Shown: positions 37,101-46,440, counted from the stretch's first letter. The stretch: DNA of 64,000 nt from Vibrio sagamiensis NBRC 104589 (GCF_007990935.1 NZ_BJXJ01000011.1:1-64000), one strand, 5' to 3'. Numbers and translations: made by a program. Notes: a model not told the origin generated them from the sequence alone.

Positions 37101-37961
37101 ATGAAACTAAGTATTGTTATTCCAACCTATAATAGAAGTGAATTACTAAATTACACATTGTCATCACTTGTCTGCCAATCGGTAAATGACTTTGAAGTCA
37201 TTGTAGTTGATGATGGAGGTTCCGATAATTCAAAAGAAGTTTGTGATTCATTTAAAGATAAACTTAATATTAGATATTTTTGGCAGAAAGATGATGGGTT
37301 CCGTGCTGGTAAAGCACGTAATTTAGGGCTATATGCTGCAGAGGGCGACTATATTGTATTTATTGATACTGGAGTACTTCTTCAGAAAAATGCAGTAGAG
37401 AAACATATCGAAATCCATGAACGTTCTCAGTTTCCTATTGTTTGTATCGGTTATGTCTATGGCTTTGAAATTACAAATGAAAAAGTTAAAGAAATTGAAC
37501 CTCACTTAAATGGTAAAAACACCGAGCAACTCATCTCGATGATGAAAGAGCTAAAGGCTTTAGATATACGACAAACCTTGTATGATGAATTTGGCTACAA
37601 TATTTCATCTTGGCCTGCACCTTTCGACTTATTTTGGACATGCCATGTTTCTGCAGAAAGAAGCGAGCTGATTAAATCAGGTGCATTCGATGAGTCATTT
37701 AATTCATGGGGCGGTGAAGATGTTGATTTAGGCATAAGACTCTTTATGAATAATAATAAGTTTTTCATAGATAAAGAGTTATGCTCTGTTCATTGGCCAC
37801 ATGAAAAAGAAGTGGATGATAAAGCGGCTGAGGCCAACAATGCTGCGATGAGAATACATGAAAAATACAACCTTTGGCAAACGTACTTTTATAATGTGCC
37901 AATTGAAGATGAGATATTTTCATTGAATAAATCGATATTTGTCAATGCAGAGAGTATATAA
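37101..37961 (+). CDS. GT2-family glycosyltransferase
   Basis: 286 residues. The GT-A fold N-terminus MKLSIVIPTYNRSELL and VIVVDDGGSDNS bind the NDP-sugar. The metal-binding motif is FIDTG (D-x-G rather than D-x-D) near residue 92. A C-terminal galactosyltransferase-like segment carries SWGGEDVDLGIRLF (the ED acid base pair). No membrane helix, which argues for a soluble acceptor rather than undecaprenyl phosphate. The stop overlaps the next start by one base (TAATG), so translation is coupled. Confidence 0.85.
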   Translation: MKLSIVIPTYNRSELLNYTLSSLVCQSVNDFEVIVVDDGGSDNSKEVCDSFKDKLNIRYFWQKDDGFRAGKARNLGLYAAEGDYIVFIDTGVLLQKNAVEKHIEIHERSQFPIVCIGYVYGFEITNEKVKEIEPHLNGKNTEQLISMMKELKALDIRQTLYDEFGYNISSWPAPFDLFWTCHVSAERSELIKSGAFDESFNSWGGEDVDLGIRLFMNNNKFFIDKELCSVHWPHEKEVDDKAAEANNAAMRIHEKYNLWQTYFYNVPIEDEIFSLNKSIFVNAESI

Positions 37962-38578
37962 TGCCAGGATACAAAAATTTTTACTTTAGTGATTTTAGTG
38001 GAATTAATGCTTCGATTGGCGAGCATAGTGCTGTGTGTGGAGAGCCAGATTTAACACTTACTTGGTGTTATGACGCCAAATATGACCACCTTGATGTAAA
38101 ACAAAATGTATTTAACCAAGTTTTTAACATTGGCTCGAGCTGCTATGTTGAATCTCGAGATATACTTGCATTTCCTAATAGCAAAGTAAAAATGACATCG
38201 GTTAAAGTTAATGATGACAAGCCAGGTATCATTTCTATTGGTAATAATGTTGTTTTACAAGGGACGTGCATTGTTTCTTATGAATCCGTTATTATTGAAG
38301 ATAATGTTACATTTGGTCCTGGTGTCACTATTATGGATTCAGATGGACACCCCCTTCTTGGTCGTGGAGAGAGTGACGAAGCTGAACGTATTTTATCAAA
38401 GCCAATTACGATAAAAAAACATGCCTGGATAGGTAAAGGTGCAACAATCCTTAAAGGTGTTACTGTTGGAGAGCATTCCATTGTATCTACGAACAGTGTT
38501 GTGACACGTAATGTTCCTGCTTACTCGGTTGTTATGGGCAATCCTGCAAAAATCGTTAAAACTCTTGAGTCTTTATGA
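37961..38578 (+). CDS. hexapeptide-repeat (LbH) acyltransferase
   Basis: 205 residues with an N-terminal ~85-residue extension, then a left-handed beta-helix of hexapeptide repeats (VVLQGTCIVSYESVIIEDNV, VTFGPGVTIMDSDGHP). The C-terminal segment WIGKGATILKGVTVGEHSIV...GNPAKIV is of the CatB/WbbJ/MaA type. These trimeric enzymes O- or N-acetylate sugars and antibiotics. It overlaps the next gene by ATGA. Confidence 0.82.
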   Translation: MPGYKNFYFSDFSGINASIGEHSAVCGEPDLTLTWCYDAKYDHLDVKQNVFNQVFNIGSSCYVESRDILAFPNSKVKMTSVKVNDDKPGIISIGNNVVLQGTCIVSYESVIIEDNVTFGPGVTIMDSDGHPLLGRGESDEAERILSKPITIKKHAWIGKGATILKGVTVGEHSIVSTNSVVTRNVPAYSVVMGNPAKIVKTLESL

Positions 38579-39357
38579 AAGTAGTAATTCCTGCTGCTGG
38601 TCGGGGAACTAGAATGTTACCTGCTAGCAAAAGTATTCCAAAAGAAATGCTTACAGTAACAGATAAACCAGCTATTGATTATGTTGTAAATGAATGTATA
38701 GCATCTGGGTTTAAAGAAATTTTGTTTGTTTTGAGTCCAGATAAAACCTGTATAAAAGATTATTTTGAAAATAGTCCTGAATTTAAAGATATTTCGTTTG
38801 AATATATCTATCAGAATAAGCCCTTGGGTTTAGGAAATGCAGTCTTGTGTGCGTATCCCTATATAGGAAATAATCCATTTGCTGTGGCCCTACCAGACGT
38901 TTTATTGAAACCATTAAATACATCTTTTAAAAGGATGAAGGATATGTTTCACCAAGATTCTATCAGTAAAGTAATGGTTAAGGATGTACCATGGGATCAA
39001 GTATCACTTTATGGTATTATTGATGTTGAAAGTAAAGATAGTTTTTCACCAGATATTTCAAGTATCATTACTAATATGGTTGAAAAACCTAAAAATAACG
39101 AAATCAATTCAAATTATTCTGCAGTTGGTCGCTATATTTTTTCAGAAGACATTTGGGGTCATTTATGTAATGTTAGACCGGATATTTCTGGTGAAGTACA
39201 ATTGACCAATGCAATTAAAGAGCTCGAAAGATCCAGTGCTTATTATATGCTTGGAAAAAGCTATGATTGTGGTTCAAAAATAGGCTATATAAATACATTT
39301 ATTGACTTTTCCATATCGGATGGAAATTATAAAAATGATATAGAAATATCCATTTAA
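38575..39357 (+). CDS. GalU-like nucleotidyltransferase
   Basis: 260 residues. GalU hallmarks are intact: PAAGRGTRMLPASKSIPKEM for nucleotide binding, LPDVLL, MVEKP, YSAVGRYIFSEDIW, GEVQLTNAI and DCGSKIGY. It makes an NDP-sugar, most likely UDP-glucose or a related UDP-hexose, from sugar-1-phosphate. It is about 40 residues shorter than typical GalU (about 300), with the C-terminus and loops trimmed. A dedicated copy inside the cluster suggests a local sugar donor supply for the GT genes. Confidence 0.85.
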   Translation: MKVVIPAAGRGTRMLPASKSIPKEMLTVTDKPAIDYVVNECIASGFKEILFVLSPDKTCIKDYFENSPEFKDISFEYIYQNKPLGLGNAVLCAYPYIGNNPFAVALPDVLLKPLNTSFKRMKDMFHQDSISKVMVKDVPWDQVSLYGIIDVESKDSFSPDISSIITNMVEKPKNNEINSNYSAVGRYIFSEDIWGHLCNVRPDISGEVQLTNAIKELERSSAYYMLGKSYDCGSKIGYINTFIDFSISDGNYKNDIEISI

Positions 39358-39364
39358 TAAAAAT

Positions 39365-39390
39365 ATGGGAAGCTTATTATAGCTTCCCAT
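39365..39390. terminator. hairpin between the nucleotidyltransferase and MATE genes
   Basis: ATGGGAAGC/GCTTCCCAT inverted repeat with an 8-base A/T loop, without a proper T-run. It may attenuate or process the transcript before the exporter gene. Confidence 0.45.
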
Positions 39391-39401
39391 TAGGTCTTGC
39401 T

Positions 39402-40700
39402 ATGCTCAAAAGAATATTATATTTTTACTCAATTTCTTTCCCTATTGCTCTACAAAATTTAATTTTATCGTCTAAGTCTTTTGTAGATACTTATCTATTA
39501 ACCTTATCTAGTTCTGAAAGTGTTTCTGCAGTTGGTATTGCTTCTAAGATACTGCTTGTTGCATTTATTGTTATATCAGGTATTTCTACTGGATCTGGTT
39601 ATGTTATGTCCCAAAATTCAGGGAATGATGAGCATATCAATTATGCCACTAAATTCTCTATAAAACTTGGCGTTGGTGTTTCCATATTTATTGTAGTTTT
39701 TGTTTTTTATATTAAAAAATACATCCTTGCTTATACAACCGAAAATGAAAATTTAATCGATCTATCCTCTCTATATATAGATATGATAGCTCCAACACTT
39801 TTGCTTGTTTCAATCACGGCGACAATTTCTAATCTTATTAGAATTAAAGGAGATTATAAAACACCATCATATATATCCATGGTATCTGTGATTATAAACA
39901 TTCTTTTTAGCTATGTTCTTATCGCAAAGTTTAGCTTAGGAGTAAAAGGAGCAGCTTACGGAACAATTATAAGTTCTATAGTCGAATTACTTTTGATTTG
40001 TTTTTTTTGCTTAAAAAGATTTAATTTTCAGATTAATAGCTTTTACGAGAATAGAAAATTAAAAAATAACGTCATGACTCAGGCTTTTATATCATCCTCT
40101 TCTGGTATTGTCTGGGCTGTTGGAGCCAGTGCCTTTTACATATTAATAGGAACGCGAGGGTCAGATATATTATATATAATATCGGTTCTTAGTCCTATTG
40201 AAGCCCTCGTTCTCTCTTTTACTATTGGTTTGTCCATATCAACTGGTATTGAAATCGGAAAGTCTTTACCTTCTCAGCCTAAGGAACATGTAGTTAGAGA
40301 TGCTTATATTTCAATATTTAGCTCTTTTATTATTTCTTGTTTAATCTCGGGTCTACTTTTGTTTTATAAAGGAATTATTTTTTCCTCTTTTAACCTTAAT
40401 GAAATAGGTGGCGATTCAGAGATGTTTTTTAATATTATGATTTTAGTTATTTTTATTAAAAGCCTATCTATACAACTAATGAATGGCGTTATTAGAGCAG
40501 GAGGTGATGGGGCTTTTTGCTTACGGTGCGATTTTATTTTTCAATGGTTATTTACTCTTCCGCTTGTTTGGTATCTTAACACGCAATCAGTAGATACAAT
40601 TCTTATTTATGCTATCGTTGTTGCTGAAGAGGTACTTAAGCTTAGTGTTAGTTTTTGGCGATTTTACTCAGGTAAATGGTTTCGTGATTTAGCAGCTTAG
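39402..40700 (+). CDS. MATE-family exporter
   Basis: 432 residues, about 12 membrane helices. The N-terminus ISFPIALQNLILSSKSFVDTYLL, with an acidic residue in helix 1, and the two-fold repeat of six helices are MATE features. MATE proteins export cationic or amphiphilic small molecules using Na+ or H+ gradients. As the last gene of the cluster it probably exports, or gives resistance to, the product. A Wzx-type flippase is an alternative, but no Wzy-polymerase or initiating transferase gene is present. Very A/T-rich codon use compared with the next gene. Confidence 0.8.
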   Translation: MLKRILYFYSISFPIALQNLILSSKSFVDTYLLTLSSSESVSAVGIASKILLVAFIVISGISTGSGYVMSQNSGNDEHINYATKFSIKLGVGVSIFIVVFVFYIKKYILAYTTENENLIDLSSLYIDMIAPTLLLVSITATISNLIRIKGDYKTPSYISMVSVIINILFSYVLIAKFSLGVKGAAYGTIISSIVELLLICFFCLKRFNFQINSFYENRKLKNNVMTQAFISSSSGIVWAVGASAFYILIGTRGSDILYIISVLSPIEALVLSFTIGLSISTGIEIGKSLPSQPKEHVVRDAYISIFSSFIISCLISGLLLFYKGIIFSSFNLNEIGGDSEMFFNIMILVIFIKSLSIQLMNGVIRAGGDGAFCLRCDFIFQWLFTLPLVWYLNTQSVDTILIYAIVVAEEVLKLSVSFWRFYSGKWFRDLAA

Positions 40701-40907
40701 GGGTATTTGGCTTATTTACAATTATTTGTATTTCTGAAAACGGTGTCCTTGGTTCGAAGCTCAGTATATCTTTAATACTATGTCACTTTATCTTAAAGTT
40801 TTGTTTAATTGGCCGCTATAAGGATAAGTTGTATGTTGAATAATAATTAGTGTTATTTAACGTACCGTTATTCATTCCCAATTTTTTGACTAGATTCTTG
40901 GGATTAG

Positions 40908-41657
40908 GTGGTGATTACTGGGGAACGATTATGGTTTTTAAATTCATTGATATATCATATGAGTAGTTTAAGTCTTGGAGTTACTGCAACGTCTTTAATG
41001 CTGCTTTTGCTTTTCATTTGGATGATCTTTTTGTTGATGCTTAAAAAACGCTTATTTGCTGAGAAAATACAACGTGAGACCGCTTATCGAAATACAATTT
41101 TAAAGGCTAAAGAGCAAGACCAGCAAGAACGTGTGTTCAAAGCAGAAGCTGGTCATGTTCCAACGATTCTTTACTTAGCGAAAGAAGCGGAAAAAGGTAA
41201 CTTAAGTAAAGCTCTGTATTGGTACAAAAAAGCGGCCCACTTAGATAATGTTACAGGCATGTACGGAGTGATCCGCCTGAGTGAACGAATGCGTGATGAT
41301 ATTGTTTTAAAGCAGCAGATTAACTTCTGGCGTCTTGCGATTAAAGGAATTGAGGGAGACCTTGAGGCTAAACTTTCTGCAGGAAAAGCGCTTGTTACTG
41401 GCTCTGGAGCGTTAAAACCTCATACAATCATTAAAGCTTTAGATAAGATTTACAAACGAGTTTCTTTTACTCCTAGCGAAGTGGTCGGTGTGCAAGAGTC
41501 TCAATCAAACGCACCTGAGAGTTTTGAAGAGAATTTAACTTCTATCAATGATCAACAAAACAGCAGTAAGCTTGAAGAAAAGCCCTTGTCAAAGGATGCT
41601 CTGGATTTTACCCATACTTTCCTGCAACCCCAGCAGACTAAGCCCCCTCAGTTTTAA
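40908..41657 (+). CDS. membrane-anchored TPR/Sel1-like protein
   Basis: 249 residues if started at the GTG at 40908 (TTAGGTG just upstream). The ATG at 40959 is an alternative with no SD, giving 232 residues that begin directly before the membrane helix. One helix (about 25-45) is followed by a cytoplasmic domain with Sel1-like repeats (AEKGNLSKALYWYKKAAHL), then a Gln/Ser-rich disordered tail. It probably works as a scaffold; function unknown. Base composition returns to chromosomal norm here, marking the end of the AT-rich cluster. Confidence 0.65.
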   Translation: MVITGERLWFLNSLIYHMSSLSLGVTATSLMLLLLFIWMIFLLMLKKRLFAEKIQRETAYRNTILKAKEQDQQERVFKAEAGHVPTILYLAKEAEKGNLSKALYWYKKAAHLDNVTGMYGVIRLSERMRDDIVLKQQINFWRLAIKGIEGDLEAKLSAGKALVTGSGALKPHTIIKALDKIYKRVSFTPSEVVGVQESQSNAPESFEENLTSINDQQNSSKLEEKPLSKDALDFTHTFLQPQQTKPPQF

Positions 41658-41736
41658 TTTAAAATGAAGTGTATTGGCACGTTCCAATTTCCTGATTAGT
41701 TAGTGTCAACCTTATTTAGGACGGATCAGGTAGAAT

Positions 41737-41769
41737 AAAAAAGGGAAGCGATGGTCGCTTCCCTTTTTT
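41737..41769. terminator. bidirectional terminator between the TPR protein and sstT
   Basis: 15-bp stem AAAAAAGGGAAGCGA/TCGCTTCCCTTTTTT with a 3-base loop, between convergent genes. Confidence 0.85.
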
Positions 41770-41786
41770 ATTGAGCAGTGGTTGGA

Positions 41787-43127
41787 TTAATCCTGCTCTT
41801 TCTCTTGTGCATTAGGCTGCTTCTGTATCTCGTTTTCAGCCATTGTTTGGGCCTCACCTTTTACGATTTTCGCTTTAGCAAGGGCTTGTGCTTCAGATAC
41901 CGTTTGCTCTTTTGCTTTCTTTCGTTGTTCTGACAGACAAACAGCAGCAGTAAATACTACGTCAGTAGAACTATTCAGTGCGGTTTCAGCAGAATCTTGA
42001 ATGACACCGATAATAAAGCCAACAGCAACAATTTCCATTGCGATATCATTTGAAATACCAAATAAGCTACATGCCATTGGGATAAGCAATAATGAACCAC
42101 CTGCCACACCCGAAGCGCCACAAGCAGAGACAGCAGCAACAAGACTCAGGAGTAAAGCCGTCATAATATCAACTTCAATGCCTAGAGTATGAACAGCTGC
42201 GAGCGTTAGAGTCGTGATCGTAATTGCGGCACCACCCATGTTAATTGTGGCACCCAGTGGAATAGAAACAGAGTACGTGTCTTCATCCAAGCCTAGCTTT
42301 TCACATAGGGCCATATTTACAGGGATGTTGGCAGCACTTGAACGTGTGAAAAATGCAGTGACTCCACTCTCACGTAAGCATCGGAAGATCAATGGATAAG
42401 GGTCTTGCCCTGTTTTGAAATATACGATTGCAGGATTGACAATCAAGGCAATGACAAGCATTGAGCCGACCAAAACACCTAATAGATGCAAATAATCTAT
42501 TAGGGCACTAAATCCTGTTGTTGCAAAGGTTGAAGCTACTAAGCCAAAAATACCAAATGGTGCGAGTCGGATGATGAAGCGTACAATATGAGAAACACTA
42601 TGGCTAAGATCTTCAAAAACGGCTTTAGTGGTATCTGAAGCATGATGCAGAGCAAGACCTAAGCCTACCCCCCAAGCCAGAATGCCGATGTAGTTTGCTT
42701 CAACTAAAGCATTCACCGGGTTATCGACCAACTTAAACAGTAAGGTTTTTAGTACTTCAGTAATGCCTTGAGGTGGTGTTACGCCAGACGCTGCTTGATG
42801 AAACTCTAGAGTGGTAGGGAAAAGGAAGCTAAGAGCAACAGCGGTCAGAGCAGCAAAAAAGGTACCAGCTAAATAAAGAACAACGATTGGTCGCATGTAA
42901 GTATGCTGGTTTTTCTTTTGGTTAGCGATAGAGGCTGCAACCAAAATAAAGACTAAAACTGGTGCGATGGCCTTTAAGGCTCCAACAAAGAGACTTCCAA
43001 GGATACCGATGTCTTTAGCACTTTCTGGTGCGGCTACTGCAAGTATCGCTCCCAGTAAAATACCTATAAGAATTTGATAAACAAGGTTGCCACGGAAAAA
43101 CCGCGCAACAAGGCTGTTGTTTTGCAT
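41787..43127 (-). CDS. sstT: Na+/serine-threonine symporter SstT
   Basis: 446 residues. DAACS-family carrier with SstT signatures ([19 protein letters not shown] at the N-terminus, [14 protein letters not shown] in hairpin 2, [14 protein letters not shown]). It imports serine and threonine with sodium. The C-terminal 40 residues ([20 protein letters not shown]...) are a hydrophilic Ala/Gln/Glu extension not found in E. coli SstT (414 residues). Confidence 0.85.
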   Translation of the reverse strand: MQNNSLVARFFRGNLVYQILIGILLGAILAVAAPESAKDIGILGSLFVGALKAIAPVLVFILVAASIANQKKNQHTYMRPIVVLYLAGTFFAALTAVALSFLFPTTLEFHQAASGVTPPQGITEVLKTLLFKLVDNPVNALVEANYIGILAWGVGLGLALHHASDTTKAVFEDLSHSVSHIVRFIIRLAPFGIFGLVASTFATTGFSALIDYLHLLGVLVGSMLVIALIVNPAIVYFKTGQDPYPLIFRCLRESGVTAFFTRSSAANIPVNMALCEKLGLDEDTYSVSIPLGATINMGGAAITITTLTLAAVHTLGIEVDIMTALLLSLVAAVSACGASGVAGGSLLLIPMACSLFGISNDIAMEIVAVGFIIGVIQDSAETALNSSTDVVFTAAVCLSEQRKKAKEQTVSEAQALAKAKIVKGEAQTMAENEIQKQPNAQEKEQD

Positions 43128-43556
43128 ACTTCATTCCTGCAATCAAATGATAAGTTTTCTTCATCGTTATGAGTTATCAGCCCCGAGTGAGAGGAGCTAG
43201 TCACTCATATGAAGAAGATATGTTTAATTATTTTTTTATAAAATCAGCCATAATTTTGCTGAATAACACATATATTAACTGGCTTATATTTTGTGTCTAG
43301 TTTTAGTTGTTAGTTATTTTAATAAAATGTTAAATAAATCATTGTTAGAAAAGGGTTTTCTTCAGAAAAAGTAATTTATACCCAAGTAAATTCAAGATGC
43401 TTGCTCTTAATGGTTAATACTTAAGGCTTAATGTAAGGGGACTAAACTAGGGAGGAGAGTTAATTAAGCGCGAAAAGGTTGCTCTTCAGCATAAGCTATG
43501 AGGCTATCTGCTCAAGCCTTTCAGAAGGCTTGAGCATCGATACTTTAATGGTGATA
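43128..43556. other. intergenic region with Vibrio-type extragenic repeat
   Basis: Contains the repeat at 43377-43400 and a hairpin GCTCAAGCCT/AGGCTTGAGC at 43512-43537, downstream of the copper operon. No gene seen. Confidence 0.5.
43377..43400. repeat. extragenic repeat unit (TATACCCAAGTA type)
   Basis: TATACCCAAGTA followed by AATTCAAGATGC. The same 12-mer occurs at 45220 and, inverted, at 45241 and 10908. Confidence 0.5.
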
Positions 43557-44021
43557 TTAATGATTCATATGTTTCTTCATACCAGCCATGACTTTTTTCA
43601 CTGGTGCTTTGAAAGTTTGCTTTTCACCGTTGCTGTAAGTCAGGTTAACGTCGATCGTTTCACCTTCTGTAAGTGGTTTTACTAAGTCAAAAAGCATAAT
43701 GTGTAAACTGCCTGGCTTGAGCGTTGTGCTGCTTCCAGCAGCTAGAGTGATATGATCGACTTGACGCATTTTCATCATATCTCCGTCTTTGATGACATCG
43801 TGCAATTCTACTTTGCCAGCCGCAGGTGTTTCAGCAGCTACGATATCAATATTCTCTTTACCTTCATTCGCAAATGTGACGAAAACTGCACTGGTCGCAG
43901 CGCCAGGAGCCATTGCACGAGCATAAGGGTCTTGTACTGTTATGTCCGCTTTTGCATGAGCAAATGAACTCAATAGTAGAACATTTAATGCGATGGCTTT
44001 GACGACGTTTTTAGCTTTCAT
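43557..44021 (-). CDS. PCuAC-type periplasmic copper chaperone
   Basis: 154 residues with a signal peptide ending AHA (about residue 23). The copper motif H-M-x10-M-x21-H-x-M is visible in VELHDVIKDGDMMKM...GSLHIML, and a His/Met-rich tail (KVMAGMKKHMNH) follows. PCuAC carries Cu(I) in the periplasm for assembly of the CuA site of cytochrome c oxidase. Its start overlaps the end of the SCO1 gene by 11 bases, so it is the last gene of a three-gene copper operon. Confidence 0.88.
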   Translation of the reverse strand: MKAKNVVKAIALNVLLLSSFAHAKADITVQDPYARAMAPGAATSAVFVTFANEGKENIDIVAAETPAAGKVELHDVIKDGDMMKMRQVDHITLAAGSSTTLKPGSLHIMLFDLVKPLTEGETIDVNLTYSNGEKQTFKAPVKKVMAGMKKHMNH

Positions 44022-44628
44022 TAGGTTTTCCTTTAGCAGTCAATTTTGAAATGGCGTCAACGATTGGCGCTGGCGTCAGGGTATGCGGTACTTTTGTTAT
44101 AAGCGTACCGTCTGGCTTTAGAAAGTAGAAGTATGAGCTATGGTCAAGGGTATACTTTAATTCAGAGTTTTCGAGAGTCGTTTTGCGAAAAAGTACACCA
44201 TACTTATGCGCCAGAGGCGTCGTGATATCTAAGGGGGCAGAGAGGCCTTCAATCATCGGGTGAAAGTAATGGGCATATTGTGCTGACGTTTCTGCATTAT
44301 CGCGTTCTGGATCCAGTGAAATGAAAATTGGTCGGAAGGACTTTTGTTGTTCTTCACTAATTTGGTTCAGTGCACCAGCTAGCATGGCTAAGGAAGTCGG
44401 GCAAACATCTGGACAGCGAGTAAATCCGAAGTAAACAATACGAATTCTAGTATCATCAGTATCAAAAATATCAACGGCTTGATTGTTTTCACCCATTAAT
44501 ACACTACTAGGTTCTGAAATCGATTGTTTTGGCTGCACTTCGGTGGCTGGCTTATCCGTTATATATGCTTGGATGGCAAAACCTAAAACAAAAGTCACCA
44601 CAAGCAGTAGGGCCCATTTACGGTTCAT
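44011..44628 (-). CDS. SCO1/SenC family copper-delivery thioredoxin-like protein
   Basis: 205 residues; N-terminal membrane anchor (~6-21). The copper-binding CPDVC (Cys72, Cys76) and the downstream ligand His in LDHSSYFYF are intact. SCO proteins reduce and metallate CuA with PCuAC, which is the next gene, overlapping. 9 bases separate it from the upstream small exported protein gene. Confidence 0.88.
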   Translation of the reverse strand: MNRKWALLLVVTFVLGFAIQAYITDKPATEVQPKQSISEPSSVLMGENNQAVDIFDTDDTRIRIVYFGFTRCPDVCPTSLAMLAGALNQISEEQQKSFRPIFISLDPERDNAETSAQYAHYFHPMIEGLSAPLDITTPLAHKYGVLFRKTTLENSELKYTLDHSSYFYFLKPDGTLITKVPHTLTPAPIVDAISKLTAKGKPNES

Positions 44629-44637
44629 TCCAATTCC

Positions 44638-45063
44638 TTATTTTTTCATTGTTATAGCAGGATGGAGGGTCGTACTTCCGTCAGAAAGTTCACCGATCCA
44701 TATCATCGAGTCTTGTGTGCAGATAGGCAGCACAATTTCCCCTACAAATGTATTTTGAGGGGTTCGGTGTAATGTAAACTGAGGTTTTCCCATTTCCATG
44801 TCATAGCCTCTTAATGTAAGAACAAGTTGCGATTGTGTGGTATTCGGCCACTCAACTTCAATTTTGAATGGCTTAAAAGGCGTCGCGAAGTCAGCATGGC
44901 TTATCATGACAATATTTTGCTGTACACACGGTGTTGTAGATAGCATGCAGTAAGCGTTTAGGGGGGTGACATCTGTTTTAGAGGTTAAACTCTCCCTAGC
45001 ACTTGGAGCAAAGTACCCAGCGATAAGCATCAAGACAACGACAGCAAGTTGTAACACTTTCAT
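44638..45063 (-). CDS. small exported protein of the copper operon
   Basis: 141 residues with an N-terminal hydrophobic segment (about 3-17), three cysteines (NAYCML, TPCVQQ, LPICTQ) and a beta-rich domain (FKIEVEWPNTTQSQLVLTLRGYDMEMGKPQF). It is the first gene of the SCO1-PCuAC operon and so probably part of copper handling in the periplasm. Function unknown; no family recognised with certainty. Confidence 0.65.
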   Translation of the reverse strand: MKVLQLAVVVLMLIAGYFAPSARESLTSKTDVTPLNAYCMLSTTPCVQQNIVMISHADFATPFKPFKIEVEWPNTTQSQLVLTLRGYDMEMGKPQFTLHRTPQNTFVGEIVLPICTQDSMIWIGELSDGSTTLHPAITMKK

Positions 45064-45219
45064 CGAGATAGCGTCTTACAATATTTACATTTTTATATCG
45101 TAACATATAAAAACATTGAATCAGAGATATTGTTAATAAATTGACTCATTTGTCACTAAAAATGGAGAATACTAATAGTTAAAGGTCAATTAGTGTTCGA
45201 ATTTAACAATTTCTAGCCT

Positions 45220-45252
45220 TATACCCAAGTATCATGACGTTACTTGGGTATA
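45220..45252. repeat. inverted extragenic repeat / probable terminator
   Basis: Perfect 12-bp inverted repeat TATACCCAAGTA/TACTTGGGTATA with a 9-base loop, 8 bases from the stop codon of the DUF368 gene. Confidence 0.6.
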
Positions 45253-45260
45253 AGCAGAGG

Positions 45261-46172
45261 TTACTTGTTGGCAAACCTTTCTAGGCTAAGTACAAGGCCA
45301 ATAGCAGCAAGCATCATAATAATCGCTACCCCTAATTGTGCTGGTTGAGCAGTGAGTTGCTCAAACTCTGCTGGGGTGAGGTTATGCTGCAATAACGGGA
45401 CCTGTTCACCGTGGGAGTTAGTTCGCCAAGTGATCGTCTCTTTCCAAGGCCAAATCTTAGGTAAGGTGCCTATCATAAGGCCAGTTAGGAACATCAAGGT
45501 AAAATCACGTAACTTTTTGAGTAACCATGATAGTAGGTGTGAGAAGGATAGAAGCCCAATGATACAACCGCTCAAGAAGAAGAGCAATACGTCTATTTGC
45601 AAACCTTTAACCGCTGCCAAAATAGGTGCATACATCCCTATAAGTAACAAAATGAAACTACCGGAAATGCCTGGCAGGATCATCGCACAGATAGCAATAG
45701 CGCCCGCAAAAACGATATTGATTGTCGAAGGCTCCATATGAAGTGGCTTTAACACCGTAATGCTGTAAGCAAATACAACACCAATACATAAAGTAATGAA
45801 ACGGATGAAGTCACGCTGTTCAACCTGGCGAATAATATGGTAGACAGAAACCAAAATTAAACCAAAGAAAAACGACCAGATAGGAATCGGATGTGTTTCT
45901 AACAGCCAAGTAATCAGCTTAGCTAAAGTAGCAATGCTGGTGAAAATGCCAGCGAATAGTGAAAGAAGGAAAAAGGCGTTAATGTGTTGAAAGGCTGCTT
46001 TTGTCCCATTTTTTTTCCAAAGAGAAAAAAGTGCTGGATTAATACGTCGAATGCTTTCAAGTAAGGTATCGTAAATACCTGTAATGAATGCAATGGTACC
46101 GCCTGAAACGCCGGGAACCACGTCTGCAGCACCCATCGCCATTCCTTTAAAAAAGGTGATTAGATAATTCAT
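45261..46172 (-). CDS. DUF368 membrane protein
   Basis: 303 residues with 8-9 membrane segments. The N-terminal GMAMGAADVVPGVSGGTIAFITGIYDTL-type motif (in two overlapping halves, GAADVVPGVSGGTIAFI) and its internal repeat ICAMILPGISGSFILLLIG are diagnostic of DUF368. Members related to this family have been implicated in undecaprenyl phosphate recycling (PopT); whether this one does so is inference. Transcribed away from the qrr promoter region. Confidence 0.8.
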   Translation of the reverse strand: MNYLITFFKGMAMGAADVVPGVSGGTIAFITGIYDTLLESIRRINPALFSLWKKNGTKAAFQHINAFFLLSLFAGIFTSIATLAKLITWLLETHPIPIWSFFFGLILVSVYHIIRQVEQRDFIRFITLCIGVVFAYSITVLKPLHMEPSTINIVFAGAIAICAMILPGISGSFILLLIGMYAPILAAVKGLQIDVLLFFLSGCIIGLLSFSHLLSWLLKKLRDFTLMFLTGLMIGTLPKIWPWKETITWRTNSHGEQVPLLQHNLTPAEFEQLTAQPAQLGVAIIMMLAAIGLVLSLERFANK

Positions 46173-46333
46173 TGCTCAAATAATTAAGTGATATAGGTGG
46201 TATGAGTATACAAATATTACACAGAAAAAAGTATGAAATAGTAATGCAAGCTTCAGCATTATGTATCGTCACTTCAATTAATCGTTTGCTTTTGGTTTAA
46301 TTAGTAACACTTTTGTCACATTTATGTTTGTTT

Positions 46334-46378
46334 TTGCATTTTGCTTTGTTTTTTTGCATTTTGCTTTTGCATTTTGCA
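46334..46378 (+). promoter_or_regulatory. three LuxO-like boxes upstream of qrr
   Basis: TTGCATTTTGCT at 46334-46345, TTGCATTTTGCT at 46354-46365 and TTGCATTTTGCA at 46367-46378. These match the LuxO-binding sequence of qrr promoters as I know it (TTGCA-AT-rich-TGCAA). They start about 90-130 bases upstream of the transcription start, where an enhancer-binding protein acts. Confidence 0.75.
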
Positions 46379-46405
46379 TTGCTCTGTCGGTTGATAATGA
46401 ATTAG

Positions 46406-46421
46406 TGTGATCATCGTCACT
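46406..46421. promoter_or_regulatory. CRP-like site in the qrr promoter region
   Basis: TGTGATCATCGTCACT, matching TGTGA-N6-TCACA in 9 of 10 positions. It lies between the LuxO boxes and the -24 element, about 54 bases upstream of the expected start. Confidence 0.5.
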
Positions 46422-46440
46422 AAAAAATGTATTCACAACA

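Noticed and set aside
33070..40700. Capsule or O-antigen locus
   Set aside because: No initiating glycosyltransferase, Wzy, Wzz or Wza gene is present, and the decarboxylase and dioxygenase do not fit.
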